Assembly (NCBI RefSeq): GCF_900110735.1
Contig: NZ_FOET01000011.1
Location: forward strand, 62,001-126,000
Source: Streptomyces radiopugnans
GTDB taxonomy: Bacteria; Actinomycetota; Actinomycetes; Streptomycetales; Streptomycetaceae
Reading direction: 5' to 3'
Length of the DNA: 64,000 nt
The first letter of the stretch is position 1, and each line of letters opens with the position of its first letter. A program made the position numbers and the translations under genes. The notes under the pieces are model-generated. The model ran no database searches. It worked only from the letters and a program-made list of their open reading frames with translations, and was not told the DNA's origin. Shown here piece after piece: positions 29,060 through 36,996 of this stretch.

Positions 29060-29655
29060 CCGCCGGGGGCGCGGCGCTCCCCGGCCCGGACGGGCGGCTG
29101 CGCTGCCCGTGGGGCCTGTCCGCGCAGGACTACACCGACTACCACGACACCGAGTGGGGCCGCCCGGTGCACGGCGACGACGCGCTGTTCGAGCGGCTGT
29201 CCCTGGAGGCGTTCCAGTCCGGGCTGTCCTGGCTGACCATCCTGCGCCGGCGGGAGGGCTTCCGGGCGGCGTTCGCGGGCTTCCGGATCGCTCGGGTGGC
29301 GCGGTTCACCGACGCCGACCGGGAACGGCTGCTCGCCGATCCGGGCATCATCCGCAACCGCGCCAAGATCGACGCGACCATCGCCAACGCGAAGGTCCTG
29401 GCCGAGTGGGAGCCGGGCGAACTGGACGCCCTGGTGTGGTCCCACGCCCCCGACCCGGCCGGCCGTCCCGCGCCGCGCACGCTCGCCGAGGTGCCCGCGG
29501 TCACACCGGAGTCCACGGCGCTGTCCAAGGCGCTCAAGAAGCGCGGCTTCCGCTTCACCGGCCCCACCACGGCCTACGCCCTGATGCAGGCGTGCGGCCT
29601 GGTCGACGACCACCTGGCGGACTGCTGCGCCCGCGCCCCGCGCGCCGCCGGCTGA
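29056..29655 (+). CDS. tag: DNA-3-methyladenine glycosylase I
   Basis: 199-residue base-excision repair enzyme that removes 3-methyladenine. Contains the Tag signature WGLSAQDYTDYHDTEWGRPV, the core SGLSWLTILRRREGFR, and C-terminal DHLADCC; Cys near residue 17, the His in YHDTEWG and the C-terminal His/Cys should form the structural zinc site. GTG overlaps the preceding stop. Length and fold match family members. GGGGAG lies at 29045-29050. Confidence 0.94.
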   Translation: MTAGGAALPGPDGRLRCPWGLSAQDYTDYHDTEWGRPVHGDDALFERLSLEAFQSGLSWLTILRRREGFRAAFAGFRIARVARFTDADRERLLADPGIIRNRAKIDATIANAKVLAEWEPGELDALVWSHAPDPAGRPAPRTLAEVPAVTPESTALSKALKKRGFRFTGPTTAYALMQACGLVDDHLADCCARAPRAAG

Positions 29656-29671
29656 ACCCGGCGCCCCGCGC

Positions 29672-29693
29672 GCCGCGCCGGGTCCGGCGCGGC
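29672..29693. terminator. bidirectional terminator hairpin
   Basis: Ten-bp inverted repeat (29672-29681 with 29684-29693) inside a longer GC-rich imperfect palindrome, between convergent tag and enoyl-CoA hydratase genes. Confidence 0.55.
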
Positions 29694-29714
29694 GGCGCGC
29701 TCCCCGACGGGGCG

Positions 29715-30503
29715 TCAGCGGCCGCGGTAGACGGGCTTCTCCTTGGCGACGAAGGCCTCCACCGCGGTCCTGTGGTCCTCCGAGGCGCCGGCCCGGGCCT
29801 GGAGTTCGGCCTCCTTCTCCAGCGTCTCGGCCAGCGAGTGCGAGGAGCCGTGGGCCAGGGACTCCTTGAGCGCGGCGTACGCGACCGTCGGACCCTCGGC
29901 GAGCCGCCGCGCCACCTCCTCGGCCTCGGCCGCCAGCCGGTCGGCCGGGACGACCCGGTTGGCGATGCCCAGTTCCAGGGCCTCCTGCGCCTTCACACTG
30001 CGCGGGAAGAGCAGCAGTTCGGCGGCGCGGCTCGGGCCGACCAGGCGCGGCAGGGTCCAGGAAACCCCGGAGTCGGCGGTGAGCGCCACCCCGGCGAAGG
30101 AGGTGTTGAAGGCGGCGGTGTCGGCGACCACCCGGTAGTCGGCGGCGAAGGCGAACCCCGCCCCGGCGCCGGCCGCGACGCCGTTGACGCCCGCCACCAC
30201 CGGCTTGGGCATGGACGCGATCGCCAGGGTGATCGGGTTGTAGTGCTCCCGCACGGTGTCCAGCGCGCCGCCGCCGCTGCGCCGCAGCGCCTCGACGTGC
30301 TCCTTGAGGTCCTGCCCGACGCAGAACGCCCGCCCGCTGCCGGTCAGCAGCACCGCGCGCACGGCCGGGTCGCCGGCCGCCTCCCGCAGGGTGTCCCGCA
30401 GCGCCTCCTTGAGCGCGGTGTCGAGCGCGTTCATGGCGTCGGGGCGGTTGAGGGTGACGGTCGCCAGCCCCCCGGACACTTCGTAGACCACGTTGTCTGA
30501 CAT
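29715..30503 (-). CDS. enoyl-CoA hydratase/isomerase family protein
   Basis: 262 residues from ATG 30503 (MSDNVVYEVSGG). Crotonase core with oxyanion-hole segments VLTGSGRAFCVGQDLKEH and NGVAAGAGAGFAFAADY, later TADSGVSWTLPRLVG. The acid pair of classical hydratases (Glu/Glu) is not clearly present; Asp in the TADSG segment suggests an isomerase such as PaaG/FadB-like enzymes. An upstream ATG (30515) is in frame but no ribosome-binding site decides. Substrate unknown; possibly fatty or phenylacetyl-CoA metabolism. Confidence 0.85.
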   Translation of the reverse strand: MSDNVVYEVSGGLATVTLNRPDAMNALDTALKEALRDTLREAAGDPAVRAVLLTGSGRAFCVGQDLKEHVEALRRSGGGALDTVREHYNPITLAIASMPKPVVAGVNGVAAGAGAGFAFAADYRVVADTAAFNTSFAGVALTADSGVSWTLPRLVGPSRAAELLLFPRSVKAQEALELGIANRVVPADRLAAEAEEVARRLAEGPTVAYAALKESLAHGSSHSLAETLEKEAELQARAGASEDHRTAVEAFVAKEKPVYRGR

Positions 30504-30680
30504 GGGGGCCAGCATGGCAAGGAACGGCGGGGGCCGGTACGGGTCCGCACACGGGCCGCGTGTGACCTGCGTCAAACGGCCGCGGCACCCTCCGGGGGGA
30601 GAAAGGGGGCAGTATCGCAGCCCGATCCCCGAATTGGGTGGTTTTGCGCGAGGGCGTTGCGCAAGGGATACGGACCGATG

Positions 30681-30711
30681 TTGGTCATGAGGTCGTGCGA
30701 TGCGGGATAAT
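30681..30711 (+). promoter_or_regulatory. candidate promoter of the DUF3117 gene
   Basis: TTGGTC (30681-30686) and GATAAT (30706-30711) with a 19-base spacer, about 75 bases before the gene. Spacing is slightly long. Confidence 0.45.
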
Positions 30712-30792
30712 GGCCGGGAAGCAATGTGTTCGACGCCGGCGACACCTGGGTTGCCCGGCTGAGATCAGCTGGTTTCAGGAAGGGGAACGAGC

Positions 30793-30960
30793 ATGGCGGC
30801 CATGAAGCCGCGGACGGGCGATGGCCCGCTCGAGGTGACCAAGGAGGGGCGGGGCATCATCATGCGCGTTCCGCTCGAAGGCGGTGGACGACTCGTCGTC
30901 GAGCTGACCCCTGACGAGGCGGATGCACTCGGCGAAGCTCTGAAGAAGGCCTGCGGCTGA
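30793..30960 (+). CDS. DUF3117 small protein, 55 residues
   Basis: Begins MAAMKPRTGDGPLEVTKEGR and ends DALGEALKKACG; the central segment RGIIMRVPLEGGGRLVVEL is the DUF3117 hallmark. GGGGAACGAG precedes the ATG. Near-invariant across actinobacteria; the M. tuberculosis counterpart (Rv1211, from memory) also lies after tag. Function unknown; no membrane segment, cytoplasmic. Confidence 0.92.
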   Translation: MAAMKPRTGDGPLEVTKEGRGIIMRVPLEGGGRLVVELTPDEADALGEALKKACG

Positions 30961-31004
30961 GGAGCCATACAAGACCTCTGGCGCCACCACCGCCTTCGCA
31001 CCAC

Positions 31005-31045
31005 CACCGCCGCCCCCGGAGAGCACGGCCCCGGGGGCGGCGGTG
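31005..31045. terminator. bidirectional terminator
   Basis: Perfect 15-bp stem (31005-31019 with 31031-31045) between DUF3117 and the convergent O-methyltransferase gene. Confidence 0.85.
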
Positions 31046-31095
31046 TGCTGCCGGCACCCGGGACCGTGCTCTCCGGGAGGCCTCGGGGACTGCGG

Positions 31096-31764
31096 TCAGT
31101 GGTCGCGCTTGACCGCGCACAGCAGGCCGTCGCCCACCGGCAGCAGCGAGGGCAGCAGCGAGGTGCTGTCCCGGACGGTGCGCAGCAGCTCGCGCAGTCT
31201 GAGGACCTCCGCGGGCTGGGACGAGGAGTCGACGGTGCGGCCGTCGGCGAAGACGCCCTCGAAGCAGACCAGCCCGCCCGGGCGCAGCAGGCGCAACGAT
31301 TCGCCCAGGTACTCCAGGCACTCCATCCGGTCGCCGTCGCAGAAGACCAGGTCGTAGCCGCCGTCGGCGAGCCTGGGCAGGACGTCCAGGGCGCGGCCGG
31401 GGATGAAGCGGGCGCGGTTGGCCGCGAAGCCCGCGGCGCGGAACGCCTGGCGGGCGATCTGCTGGCACTCCGGCTCGGTGTCCACGGTCGTCAGCACGCC
31501 GTCGGGCCGCATGCCGTGCAGCAGGTGGATGCCCGACACCCCGGTGCCGGTGCCGATCTCGGCCACCGCCTTGGCGTCCACGGCCGCGGCCAGCAGCCGC
31601 AGCGCGGCGCCCGTGCCGTCCGACACCGCGCGCAGGCCCGCCTCCCGGGCCCGGTCGCGAGCCCAGCGCAGCGCCGCCGAGTGCTCGGAGCGCTCGGCGT
31701 GCTGGACGTTCTCCGCGCCGTACGCGTCGGCGAACGCCCAGCTCGTCTGCCGGTTGCCGGTAAT
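31096..31764 (-). CDS. class I SAM O-methyltransferase
   Basis: 222 residues if translation starts at ATT 31764. SAM-binding motif I AEIGTGTGVSGIHLL, motif II VDTEPECQQIAR, DLVFCDGDR and the C-terminal LLPVGDGLLCAVKR are those of the catechol/caffeoyl-CoA O-methyltransferase family (O-methyltransferase_3). A clear AGGAG (31775-31771 on the minus strand) is six bases before the ATT, whereas upstream TTG (31794) has no ribosome-binding site; a start at 31794 would add ten residues. Divergent from the sigma factor, as Rv1220c is from sigE in M. tuberculosis. Substrate unknown. Confidence 0.85.
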   Translation of the reverse strand: MTGNRQTSWAFADAYGAENVQHAERSEHSAALRWARDRAREAGLRAVSDGTGAALRLLAAAVDAKAVAEIGTGTGVSGIHLLHGMRPDGVLTTVDTEPECQQIARQAFRAAGFAANRARFIPGRALDVLPRLADGGYDLVFCDGDRMECLEYLGESLRLLRPGGLVCFEGVFADGRTVDSSSQPAEVLRLRELLRTVRDSTSLLPSLLPVGDGLLCAVKRDH

Positions 31765-31818
31765 CGCCCTCTCCTGTCCCCGTGGTGCCCGCAACCGTGA
31801 CTGTATCCGTTGGCGTCG

Positions 31819-31844
31819 GGAACCCGCAGATGGGACCGCGCGTT
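31819..31844 (+). promoter_or_regulatory. candidate ECF-type promoter of the sigma gene
   Basis: GGAACC (31819-31824), 16 bases, CGTT (31841-31844). This matches the -35 AAC / -10 CGT pattern of ECF sigma promoters, about 100 bases before the sigma start. I found no other match in the intergenic regions I scanned, so autoregulation by the downstream gene product is a reasonable inference. Confidence 0.6.
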
Positions 31845-31944
31845 GGTTCTGCAGAGACCGTGCGGCGAGTGGCGGGGAACGTACATGGCACATGGCCGCA
31901 AGAGGGTCAAAGAAGCTTATCCGGAGCTAACGGGCGAGGTGGCT

Positions 31945-32715
31945 ATGGTAGGGACTCCACTGGACACCACCAGAGCCGACAGGGGAGGTGCGGCTGCGGC
32001 CGGGGACCGGGGGGTGCTCAGGCGCCTCCTCAGGTCGTCCGGCGAGCCGAAATCCGTGAACGACACCGCTGACCACCGCCACGCCGCCGACTCCGTGACC
32101 ACCGCGACCTTCGCAACCGACGCGGACGCTCCGGCGTGGACGCCTCCCACCTGGGAGGAGATCGTCAGCACCCACAGCGCACGGGTCTACCGCCTCGCCT
32201 ACCGCCTCACCGGGAACCAGCACGACGCCGAGGACCTGACCCAGGAGGTCTTCGTCCGGGTCTTCCGCTCGCTGTCCACCTACACCCCCGGCACTTTCGA
32301 GGGCTGGCTGCACCGCATCACCACGAACCTCTTCCTGGACATGGTGCGGCGCAAGCAGCGCATCCGCTTCGACGCCCTCGGCGACGACGCGGCCGAGCGG
32401 CTGCCCAGCCGCGAGCCCTCGCCGCAGCAGCACTTCAACGACACCCACTTCGACGCCGACGTCCAGCAGGCGCTGGACACCCTCGCCCCGGAGTTCCGGG
32501 CGGCGGTGGTGCTCTGCGACATCGAGGGGCTGTCGTACGAGGAGATCGCCGCGACGCTCGGCGTGAAGCTCGGCACGGTCCGCAGCCGTATCCACCGCGG
32601 CCGCTCCCACCTGCGCAAGGCCCTCAAGCACCGGTCCCCCCGGGCGCGCACCGGGCAGCGCGCTCTGGCCGGGGCGCTCCCCGGTGCCGTGGGAGGGGAG
32701 GGCGGCACCGCGTGA
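31945..32715 (+). CDS. sigE: ECF sigma factor, SigE-like
   Basis: 256 residues from ATG 31945 (GAGG at 31936). Region 2 (about 75-145) carries RLAYRLTGNQHDAEDLTQEVF and region 4 (about 190-245) LCDIEGLSYEEIAATLG with the helix-turn-helix GVKLGTVRSRIHRG. The N-terminal 65 residues are a disordered extension; GTG at about 32056 could give a shorter form, and M. tuberculosis SigE is known from several starts. Stop overlaps the anti-sigma start (GTGA). Locus order O-methyltransferase, sigma, anti-sigma, HtrA, TatB is that of mycobacterial sigE, an envelope/oxidative-stress sigma factor. Not to be confused with S. coelicolor sigE, which lies elsewhere. Confidence 0.92.
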   Translation: MVGTPLDTTRADRGGAAAAGDRGVLRRLLRSSGEPKSVNDTADHRHAADSVTTATFATDADAPAWTPPTWEEIVSTHSARVYRLAYRLTGNQHDAEDLTQEVFVRVFRSLSTYTPGTFEGWLHRITTNLFLDMVRRKQRIRFDALGDDAAERLPSREPSPQQHFNDTHFDADVQQALDTLAPEFRAAVVLCDIEGLSYEEIAATLGVKLGTVRSRIHRGRSHLRKALKHRSPRARTGQRALAGALPGAVGGEGGTA

Positions 32716-33665
32716 GCGGCACATACGACGGCGTACCCGATCTGGAGCCGACCCCGGCCGAGCAGCACCTGGGCGACCGGCTGGCGGCCCTGGTGGACGG
32801 CGAGCTGGGGCACGAGACGCGCGAGCGCGTCCTGGCGCACCTGGCGACCTGCCACACCTGCAAGGCGGAGGCCGACGCACAGCGCAGGCTGAAGAGCGTC
32901 TTCGCGGACGCCGCGCCCCCGCCGCCCTCGGAGGGGCTGCTCGCCAGGCTCCAGGGGCTGCCCGGGGGCCTGGCCGACGACCCCGGACGGGGCAGGGGCG
33001 GGCCGCCGGACTCCTCCGCGTCGCCCTGGGACTTCGAGTACCTGCCGGCCGGCAGCGTGCTCACCTCCGACCGCGGATTCCGCATCCACCGGGCCCACGA
33101 GACGGACCGGCCGTCATCGCGCGGCCGCCGCTTCGCCTTCGCGGCGGCGGGCGCGGTCTCACTGGCCGCCTTCGCCATCGGCGGCGCACTCACCTCCGCG
33201 GCCACCGGCGGCTCCACGGTCGCCGCGGGCGGGGACGGCGGTACGAGCGCCCGCTCGCCGCGCACGGCGGCCGTCGGGACGGAGCGCGGCGGGGAACGCG
33301 GCGGCGGCAGACAGGGGGAGAGAACGGGCAAGGGGCGGACAGGCGCGCCCAGCGGACCGGCCGTGACGCCGACACAGCCGCCCGTACTGTCGGTCTCGCC
33401 CCTGGAGGCCGCCTACGCCCCCCGGCACCACGGGCTGACGGTGGTGCCGGTGATCGATGTGCTGCCCACCCTGCACCCGCCGCGGATACACCCCACCCAG
33501 CACCAGGTGCCGCCCGGCGAGGGGCGGCCGGAGCAGTACGAGTCCGTCAGGCAGCCGCTCATCGCGGCGAGCCCCATGGCAGCGGCTCCCTCGGCCCCCT
33601 CGGCCACGGCCACCGCTCCGGTGGGCACCACCACCCCCGCGCCCACGCTCCCGCCGGGCCGCTGA
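32712..33665 (+). CDS. rseA: membrane-anchored zinc-finger anti-sigma factor, RseA-like
   Basis: 317 residues, GTG start overlapping the sigma stop. The N-terminal anti-sigma domain contains the ZAS motif HxxxCxxC (HLATCHTC, about residues 43-50), which binds zinc and often holds the sigma factor. A membrane helix follows at about 140-162 (FAFAAAGAVSLAAFAIGGAL), then a long Pro/Gly/Thr-rich extracytoplasmic tail of about 150 residues with HHGLTVVPVIDVLP. M. tuberculosis RseA, as I recall it, lacks such a tail, so this is a transmembrane version that could be cut by site-1/site-2 proteolysis. Next gene is an HtrA protease. Confidence 0.88.
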   Translation: MSGTYDGVPDLEPTPAEQHLGDRLAALVDGELGHETRERVLAHLATCHTCKAEADAQRRLKSVFADAAPPPPSEGLLARLQGLPGGLADDPGRGRGGPPDSSASPWDFEYLPAGSVLTSDRGFRIHRAHETDRPSSRGRRFAFAAAGAVSLAAFAIGGALTSAATGGSTVAAGGDGGTSARSPRTAAVGTERGGERGGGRQGERTGKGRTGAPSGPAVTPTQPPVLSVSPLEAAYAPRHHGLTVVPVIDVLPTLHPPRIHPTQHQVPPGEGRPEQYESVRQPLIAASPMAAAPSAPSATATAPVGTTTPAPTLPPGR

Positions 33666-33716
33666 CCGGTCCCGGCCCCGCGCGGCCCGTCCGTCCGCGC
33701 CTCCCGTGAACCTCCG

Positions 33717-33770
33717 CCGCCCGGTGTGCCGCCGGGGTGCCGCGACGCACCCCGGCGGCACACCGGGCGG
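33717..33770 (+). terminator. long perfect inverted repeat after anti-sigma gene
   Basis: Two perfect 24-bp arms (33717-33740 and 33747-33770) with loop CGCGAC. Strongest stem in the window; separates the sigma/anti-sigma pair from htrA, implying htrA has its own promoter. Confidence 0.85.
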
Positions 33771-33896
33771 CTCCCCGTGGACACCCCGCGGGGTCCCGGC
33801 CGGTCCGGCTTCGCCGACAGGGGCGGAACTGGTTCAATCGTGGGGATGTGGTGCGAGTCCGCGCGAAGCGCGACGCGGGCCGATGCTGGGGAGAAC

Positions 33897-35450
33897 ATGG
33901 ACGAGGGCAGGGCCGCCGGACAGCGGCCGACGTGGTGGAGCCGTCCGCGCGGGGTCTCGGCCCCGCGTCCGGTGGCGGGAGGCGCCCCTACGGCCCGGGG
34001 AGCGCAGACGCCGCCGCACGGGGAGGACCCGTACGGCACGCCGCCCTACGGCGGCCCCGGCCCCTGGGCCCCGGCCCCGCCCGTCCAGCGGCCCACGGCG
34101 ACACCGGCCCGGGGCACCCCGCTGCCGCCCCGGCCGCAGGCCACCGGGCACGCCCCCGAGCACACCTCCGAGCACACCTCCGAGCACACCGCCGGGCACG
34201 GCGCGCCGCCCGGGGTCTTCGCGCGCTACGACCCGTGGGCCCCGCCGTCCGCCGCGGCGCCGAGCCCGGCCGGGCCGCGGACCGCGCACACCCCGCACCC
34301 GCCGCACACCGCGCACCCGCCGTCCCCGGGATCCCCCTCGCCGCGCCGGGGCTGGACGGTCGCCGCGGCCGTCGTACTGGCGCTGGTCGCCGGGACGGTG
34401 GGCGGCGGCATCGGGGCGTACGCGCAGCGCCACGGCGACATCGGCACCGTCCGGCTCTCCCAGGCCCCGGCGCGGGACACCGGCCGCGCCCCGGACAGCG
34501 TGGCCGGGATCGCCGAGCGGGCCCTGCCGGGCGTGGTGACCGTCCAGGTGCACGGCACAGGAGAGCAGGGCACCGGCACCGGCTTCGTCCTGGACGGCCG
34601 CGGCCACCTCCTCACCAACCACCATGTGGTGGAGTCCGCCGGGGACGGCGGCGGCATCAGGGTGATCTTCCACGGCGGCGAGACCGCCGCCGCCGAGGTC
34701 GTCGGCACCGACAGCGGCTACGACCTCGCCGTGCTGAGGGTGGAGAGGGTCCGCGGTCTCAGCCCGCTGCCGCTGGGCAACTCCGACTCCGTGCGGGTGG
34801 GCGATCCGGTCGTGGCGATCGGCTCGCCGTACGGCCTGGCGGGCACGGTCACCACCGGGATCGTCAGCGCCACGCAGCGCCCCGTCACCGCGGGCGGCGA
34901 GCGCGAGGGCGGCGGGGGCAGCGACATCAGCTACGTGGAGGCGCTGCAGACCGACGCCCCGATCAACCCCGGCAACTCCGGCGGCCCGCTGATGGACGCC
35001 GGCGGCCGGGTGATCGGCGTCAACAGCGCGATCCGCTCCGCGGGCGGCGACCTGCCCCGGACGGGCGCCGGCGGCAGCATCGGCCTGGGCTTCGCCATCC
35101 CCGTCAACCAGGCCAGGCGGGTGGCCGAGGAACTGATCAACACCGGACGCGCCACCCACCCCGTGATCGGTGTCACCGTCGACATGGGACATCCCGGAGA
35201 GGGCGCCCGGGTCGGTCTGCCCGCCGGGGAAGAGGGCACGGCGGTCGTGCCGGGAGGGCCCGCCGACACGGCCGGCATCGAGGAGGGCGACGTGATCACC
35301 GAGGTGGACGGCGTCCGGGTGCGCAGTGGTGAGGAACTGATCGTCAGGATCCGCGCCCGGCGCCCCGGCGACCGGCTGGAACTCACCGTCGAGCGCGGTG
35401 GCGGCCGGCGCTCGGTGCAGGTCGTCCTCGGCTCGGCGGCCGGCCCGTGA
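33897..35450 (+). CDS. htrA: HtrA-type membrane serine protease
   Basis: 517 residues. ATG 33897 follows GGGGAGAA. A Pro/His/Thr-rich cytoplasmic tail (1-150) contains tandem EHTS units, then one membrane helix (about 153-175), then a trypsin-like protease with catalytic His in TNHHVVE (about 241), Asp in GYDLAVL (about 275) and Ser in NPGNSGGPL (about 360), and a C-terminal PDZ domain (about 425-515) with the usual GxxxxDVI. Extracytoplasmic. Position after an anti-sigma factor suggests it degrades misfolded proteins or cleaves the anti-sigma tail. Confidence 0.93.
   Translation: MDEGRAAGQRPTWWSRPRGVSAPRPVAGGAPTARGAQTPPHGEDPYGTPPYGGPGPWAPAPPVQRPTATPARGTPLPPRPQATGHAPEHTSEHTSEHTAGHGAPPGVFARYDPWAPPSAAAPSPAGPRTAHTPHPPHTAHPPSPGSPSPRRGWTVAAAVVLALVAGTVGGGIGAYAQRHGDIGTVRLSQAPARDTGRAPDSVAGIAERALPGVVTVQVHGTGEQGTGTGFVLDGRGHLLTNHHVVESAGDGGGIRVIFHGGETAAAEVVGTDSGYDLAVLRVERVRGLSPLPLGNSDSVRVGDPVVAIGSPYGLAGTVTTGIVSATQRPVTAGGEREGGGGSDISYVEALQTDAPINPGNSGGPLMDAGGRVIGVNSAIRSAGGDLPRTGAGGSIGLGFAIPVNQARRVAEELINTGRATHPVIGVTVDMGHPGEGARVGLPAGEEGTAVVPGGPADTAGIEEGDVITEVDGVRVRSGEELIVRIRARRPGDRLELTVERGGGRRSVQVVLGSAAGP
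34158..34193 (+). repeat. 12-bp tandem repeat inside htrA
   Basis: Three tandem copies of GAGCACACCTCC (last copy one change), coding for EHTS-EHTS-EHTA in the cytoplasmic tail. In-frame expansion or contraction would only alter tail length. Confidence 0.8.
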
Positions 35451-35571
35451 CCCTCGTCACCCGGACCGCCACGACGGCCGTTGTTCGCCCCGCCGACTCC
35501 CACCCCGCCGCCGCGCCGGGTACCGTGACTGTGGCCGCACGGGTCGTGGACGCACATGAGGGAGCTGAACG

Positions 35572-36033
35572 GTGTTCTTCGACATAGGACCCCTCGAGCT
35601 GATCGCTCTCGTCATCCTCGCGATCCTCGTCTTCGGCCCGGAGAAGCTGCCGAAGGTGATCCAGGACACCGCGCGGTTCATCCGCAAGGTCCGGGAGTTC
35701 TCCGACAGCGCCCGGGACGACATCCGCAGGGAACTGGGACCGGAGTTCAAGGACTTCGACTTCGAGGACCTCAACCCGAAGAACTTCGCGCGCAAGCACC
35801 TGCTGGAGAACGAGGACCTGGGCCTGAAGGAGATCCGCAACGGCTTCGACCTGCGCCAGGAGCTCGCCGAGGTCACGGACGCGGTCAACGGCCGGGAGAT
35901 CGCCCCGGGCGGCTCGGCCGCCTCCGGGACGGGCACGGCCGCGCCCTCCCCGGGCGGGTCCGGGGTCGATCTGCACAAGCCCGGCCAGGCGCCCAGGACC
36001 GACCCCCCGCCGTACGACGCCGACGCGACCTGA
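35572..36033 (+). CDS. tatB: twin-arginine translocase subunit TatB
   Basis: 153 residues. N-terminal membrane helix with the TatB hallmark Glu (LELIALVILAILVFGPEKLP), amphipathic helix (VIQDTARFIRKVREFSD), then a long charged C-terminal region, which distinguishes TatB from short TatA. GTG 35572 starts VFFDIG. Acts with TatA/TatC to export folded proteins. Position after htrA equals that in M. tuberculosis (Rv1224, from memory). Confidence 0.95.
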   Translation: MFFDIGPLELIALVILAILVFGPEKLPKVIQDTARFIRKVREFSDSARDDIRRELGPEFKDFDFEDLNPKNFARKHLLENEDLGLKEIRNGFDLRQELAEVTDAVNGREIAPGGSAASGTGTAAPSPGGSGVDLHKPGQAPRTDPPPYDADAT

Positions 36034-36034
36034 G

Positions 36035-36060
36035 GCCTCCCGCCGGTGAACCGGGAGGGC
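36035..36060 (+). terminator. tatB terminator hairpin
   Basis: Stem GCCTCCCG/CGGGAGGGC type (36035-36042 with 36052-36060) right after the tatB stop; short and without a T-tract. Confidence 0.5.
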
Positions 36061-36194
36061 CACCTCCCGTACTCCGCAGCCGGTCCTGCCCGGTTCGGTG
36101 CACAGGGGTGGCTATCCTCCCTGTGTCCGGGGTCGGGCCGCCCGAGGGGGGCGGGCCTCCCACGACACGGGGCACACGAGGAGGCGTCGCACAG

Positions 36195-36836
36195 ATGGAG
36201 ACGACGGGCCGGGCAGAGCCGAGAGAGGTACCCGCGTCCGGGGCGGACGGGGTGATCGACGGCTACCTGATGGCCGGTTTCCCCTGGTACGGCCTGGACG
36301 AGGCCTTCACCGGCCCGCGCTGGCTGATGCGGGTGGGAGCCGCCGCGGACGGCACGGTCGAGCACGGCTCGACCGGCCACGGGGACGAGCCCTCCTTCCG
36401 GGCCGAGCCCGGCCCGGAAGGCCAGCGCTTCGCCGTCGTCGTGACGGTCGCCGACCGTCCGGTGCGCAGCAGCCCGGACGGCACGGGGGTCCTGGAGGCC
36501 ACCTCGGTGTCGTCGGCCGCCTGGCTGGCCGGGGCGGGCCTGCTGTCGTGCACCTGGCCCGCCCGGATGGAGCGCGGGCTCAGACAGAGCTGGCTCGACC
36601 AGCAGACGGCGATCGCCTGGGAACTGGCGGACGACCTGGAGGGCTCCGCCTGGTCCACCCTCTCGCTGCCGGTCGACGGCGCCCCCACCGACTTCCGCTA
36701 CCGGGAGTCGGAGTACGGATGGGTGCTGGCCGGACCGGCGCACGAGGGAGTGCACATCGGCGCGTACGGGCGGGGGATGAGCGCGTACGGGCTGGGCTTC
36801 TCGGTGATCAAGGACCTCGGCGAGTACGGGCACTGA
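36195..36836 (+). CDS. conserved hypothetical protein, 213 residues
   Basis: No membrane segment or signal peptide. A first part of about 20 polar residues (ETTGRAEPREVP) precedes a compact, well-mixed globular sequence with GVIDGYLMAGFPWYGLDEAF, a central SAAWLAGAGLLSCTWPAR and a C-terminal DFRYRESEYGWVLAGP-HEGVHIGAYGRGMSAYG segment. GAGGAGG lies about 12 bases before ATG 36195. I do not recognise a family; Gly/aromatic C-terminal part may be a beta sandwich. Sits between tatB and the convergent mrp. Function unknown. Confidence 0.7.
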   Translation: METTGRAEPREVPASGADGVIDGYLMAGFPWYGLDEAFTGPRWLMRVGAAADGTVEHGSTGHGDEPSFRAEPGPEGQRFAVVVTVADRPVRSSPDGTGVLEATSVSSAAWLAGAGLLSCTWPARMERGLRQSWLDQQTAIAWELADDLEGSAWSTLSLPVDGAPTDFRYRESEYGWVLAGPAHEGVHIGAYGRGMSAYGLGFSVIKDLGEYGH

Positions 36837-36849
36837 GGCGGGCCGCCGG

Positions 36850-36883
36850 CCGCCCGGAGCCGTACTGCCGCCCGGAGCCGTAC
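36850..36883. repeat. 16-bp direct repeat in convergent gap
   Basis: Two copies of CCGCCCGGAGCCGTAC (36850-36865 and 36868-36883), two bases apart. Confidence 0.75.
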
Positions 36884-36921
36884 GCGCGGCGCGGGTGCGT
36901 GCACGCCGTGCGGAGGCGTAC

Positions 36922-36967
36922 GGGAGGGCGGCGATGCCACCCCGGGCCCTGGGCCCATCGCCCTCCC
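36922..36967. terminator. convergent terminator before mrp
   Basis: Nine-bp arms GGGAGGGCG/CGCCCTCCC (36922-36930 and 36959-36967) enclosing a smaller GGGCCC stem, between the 36195 gene and minus-strand mrp. Confidence 0.55.
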
Positions 36968-36996
36968 GCACGCCCCCGACGGAGCCCTGGGAACCC

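Noticed and set aside
31874..31900. Second GGGAAC near the sigE start as an ECF -35
   Set aside because: No CGTT at 15-18 bases downstream; the match at 31819 is better.
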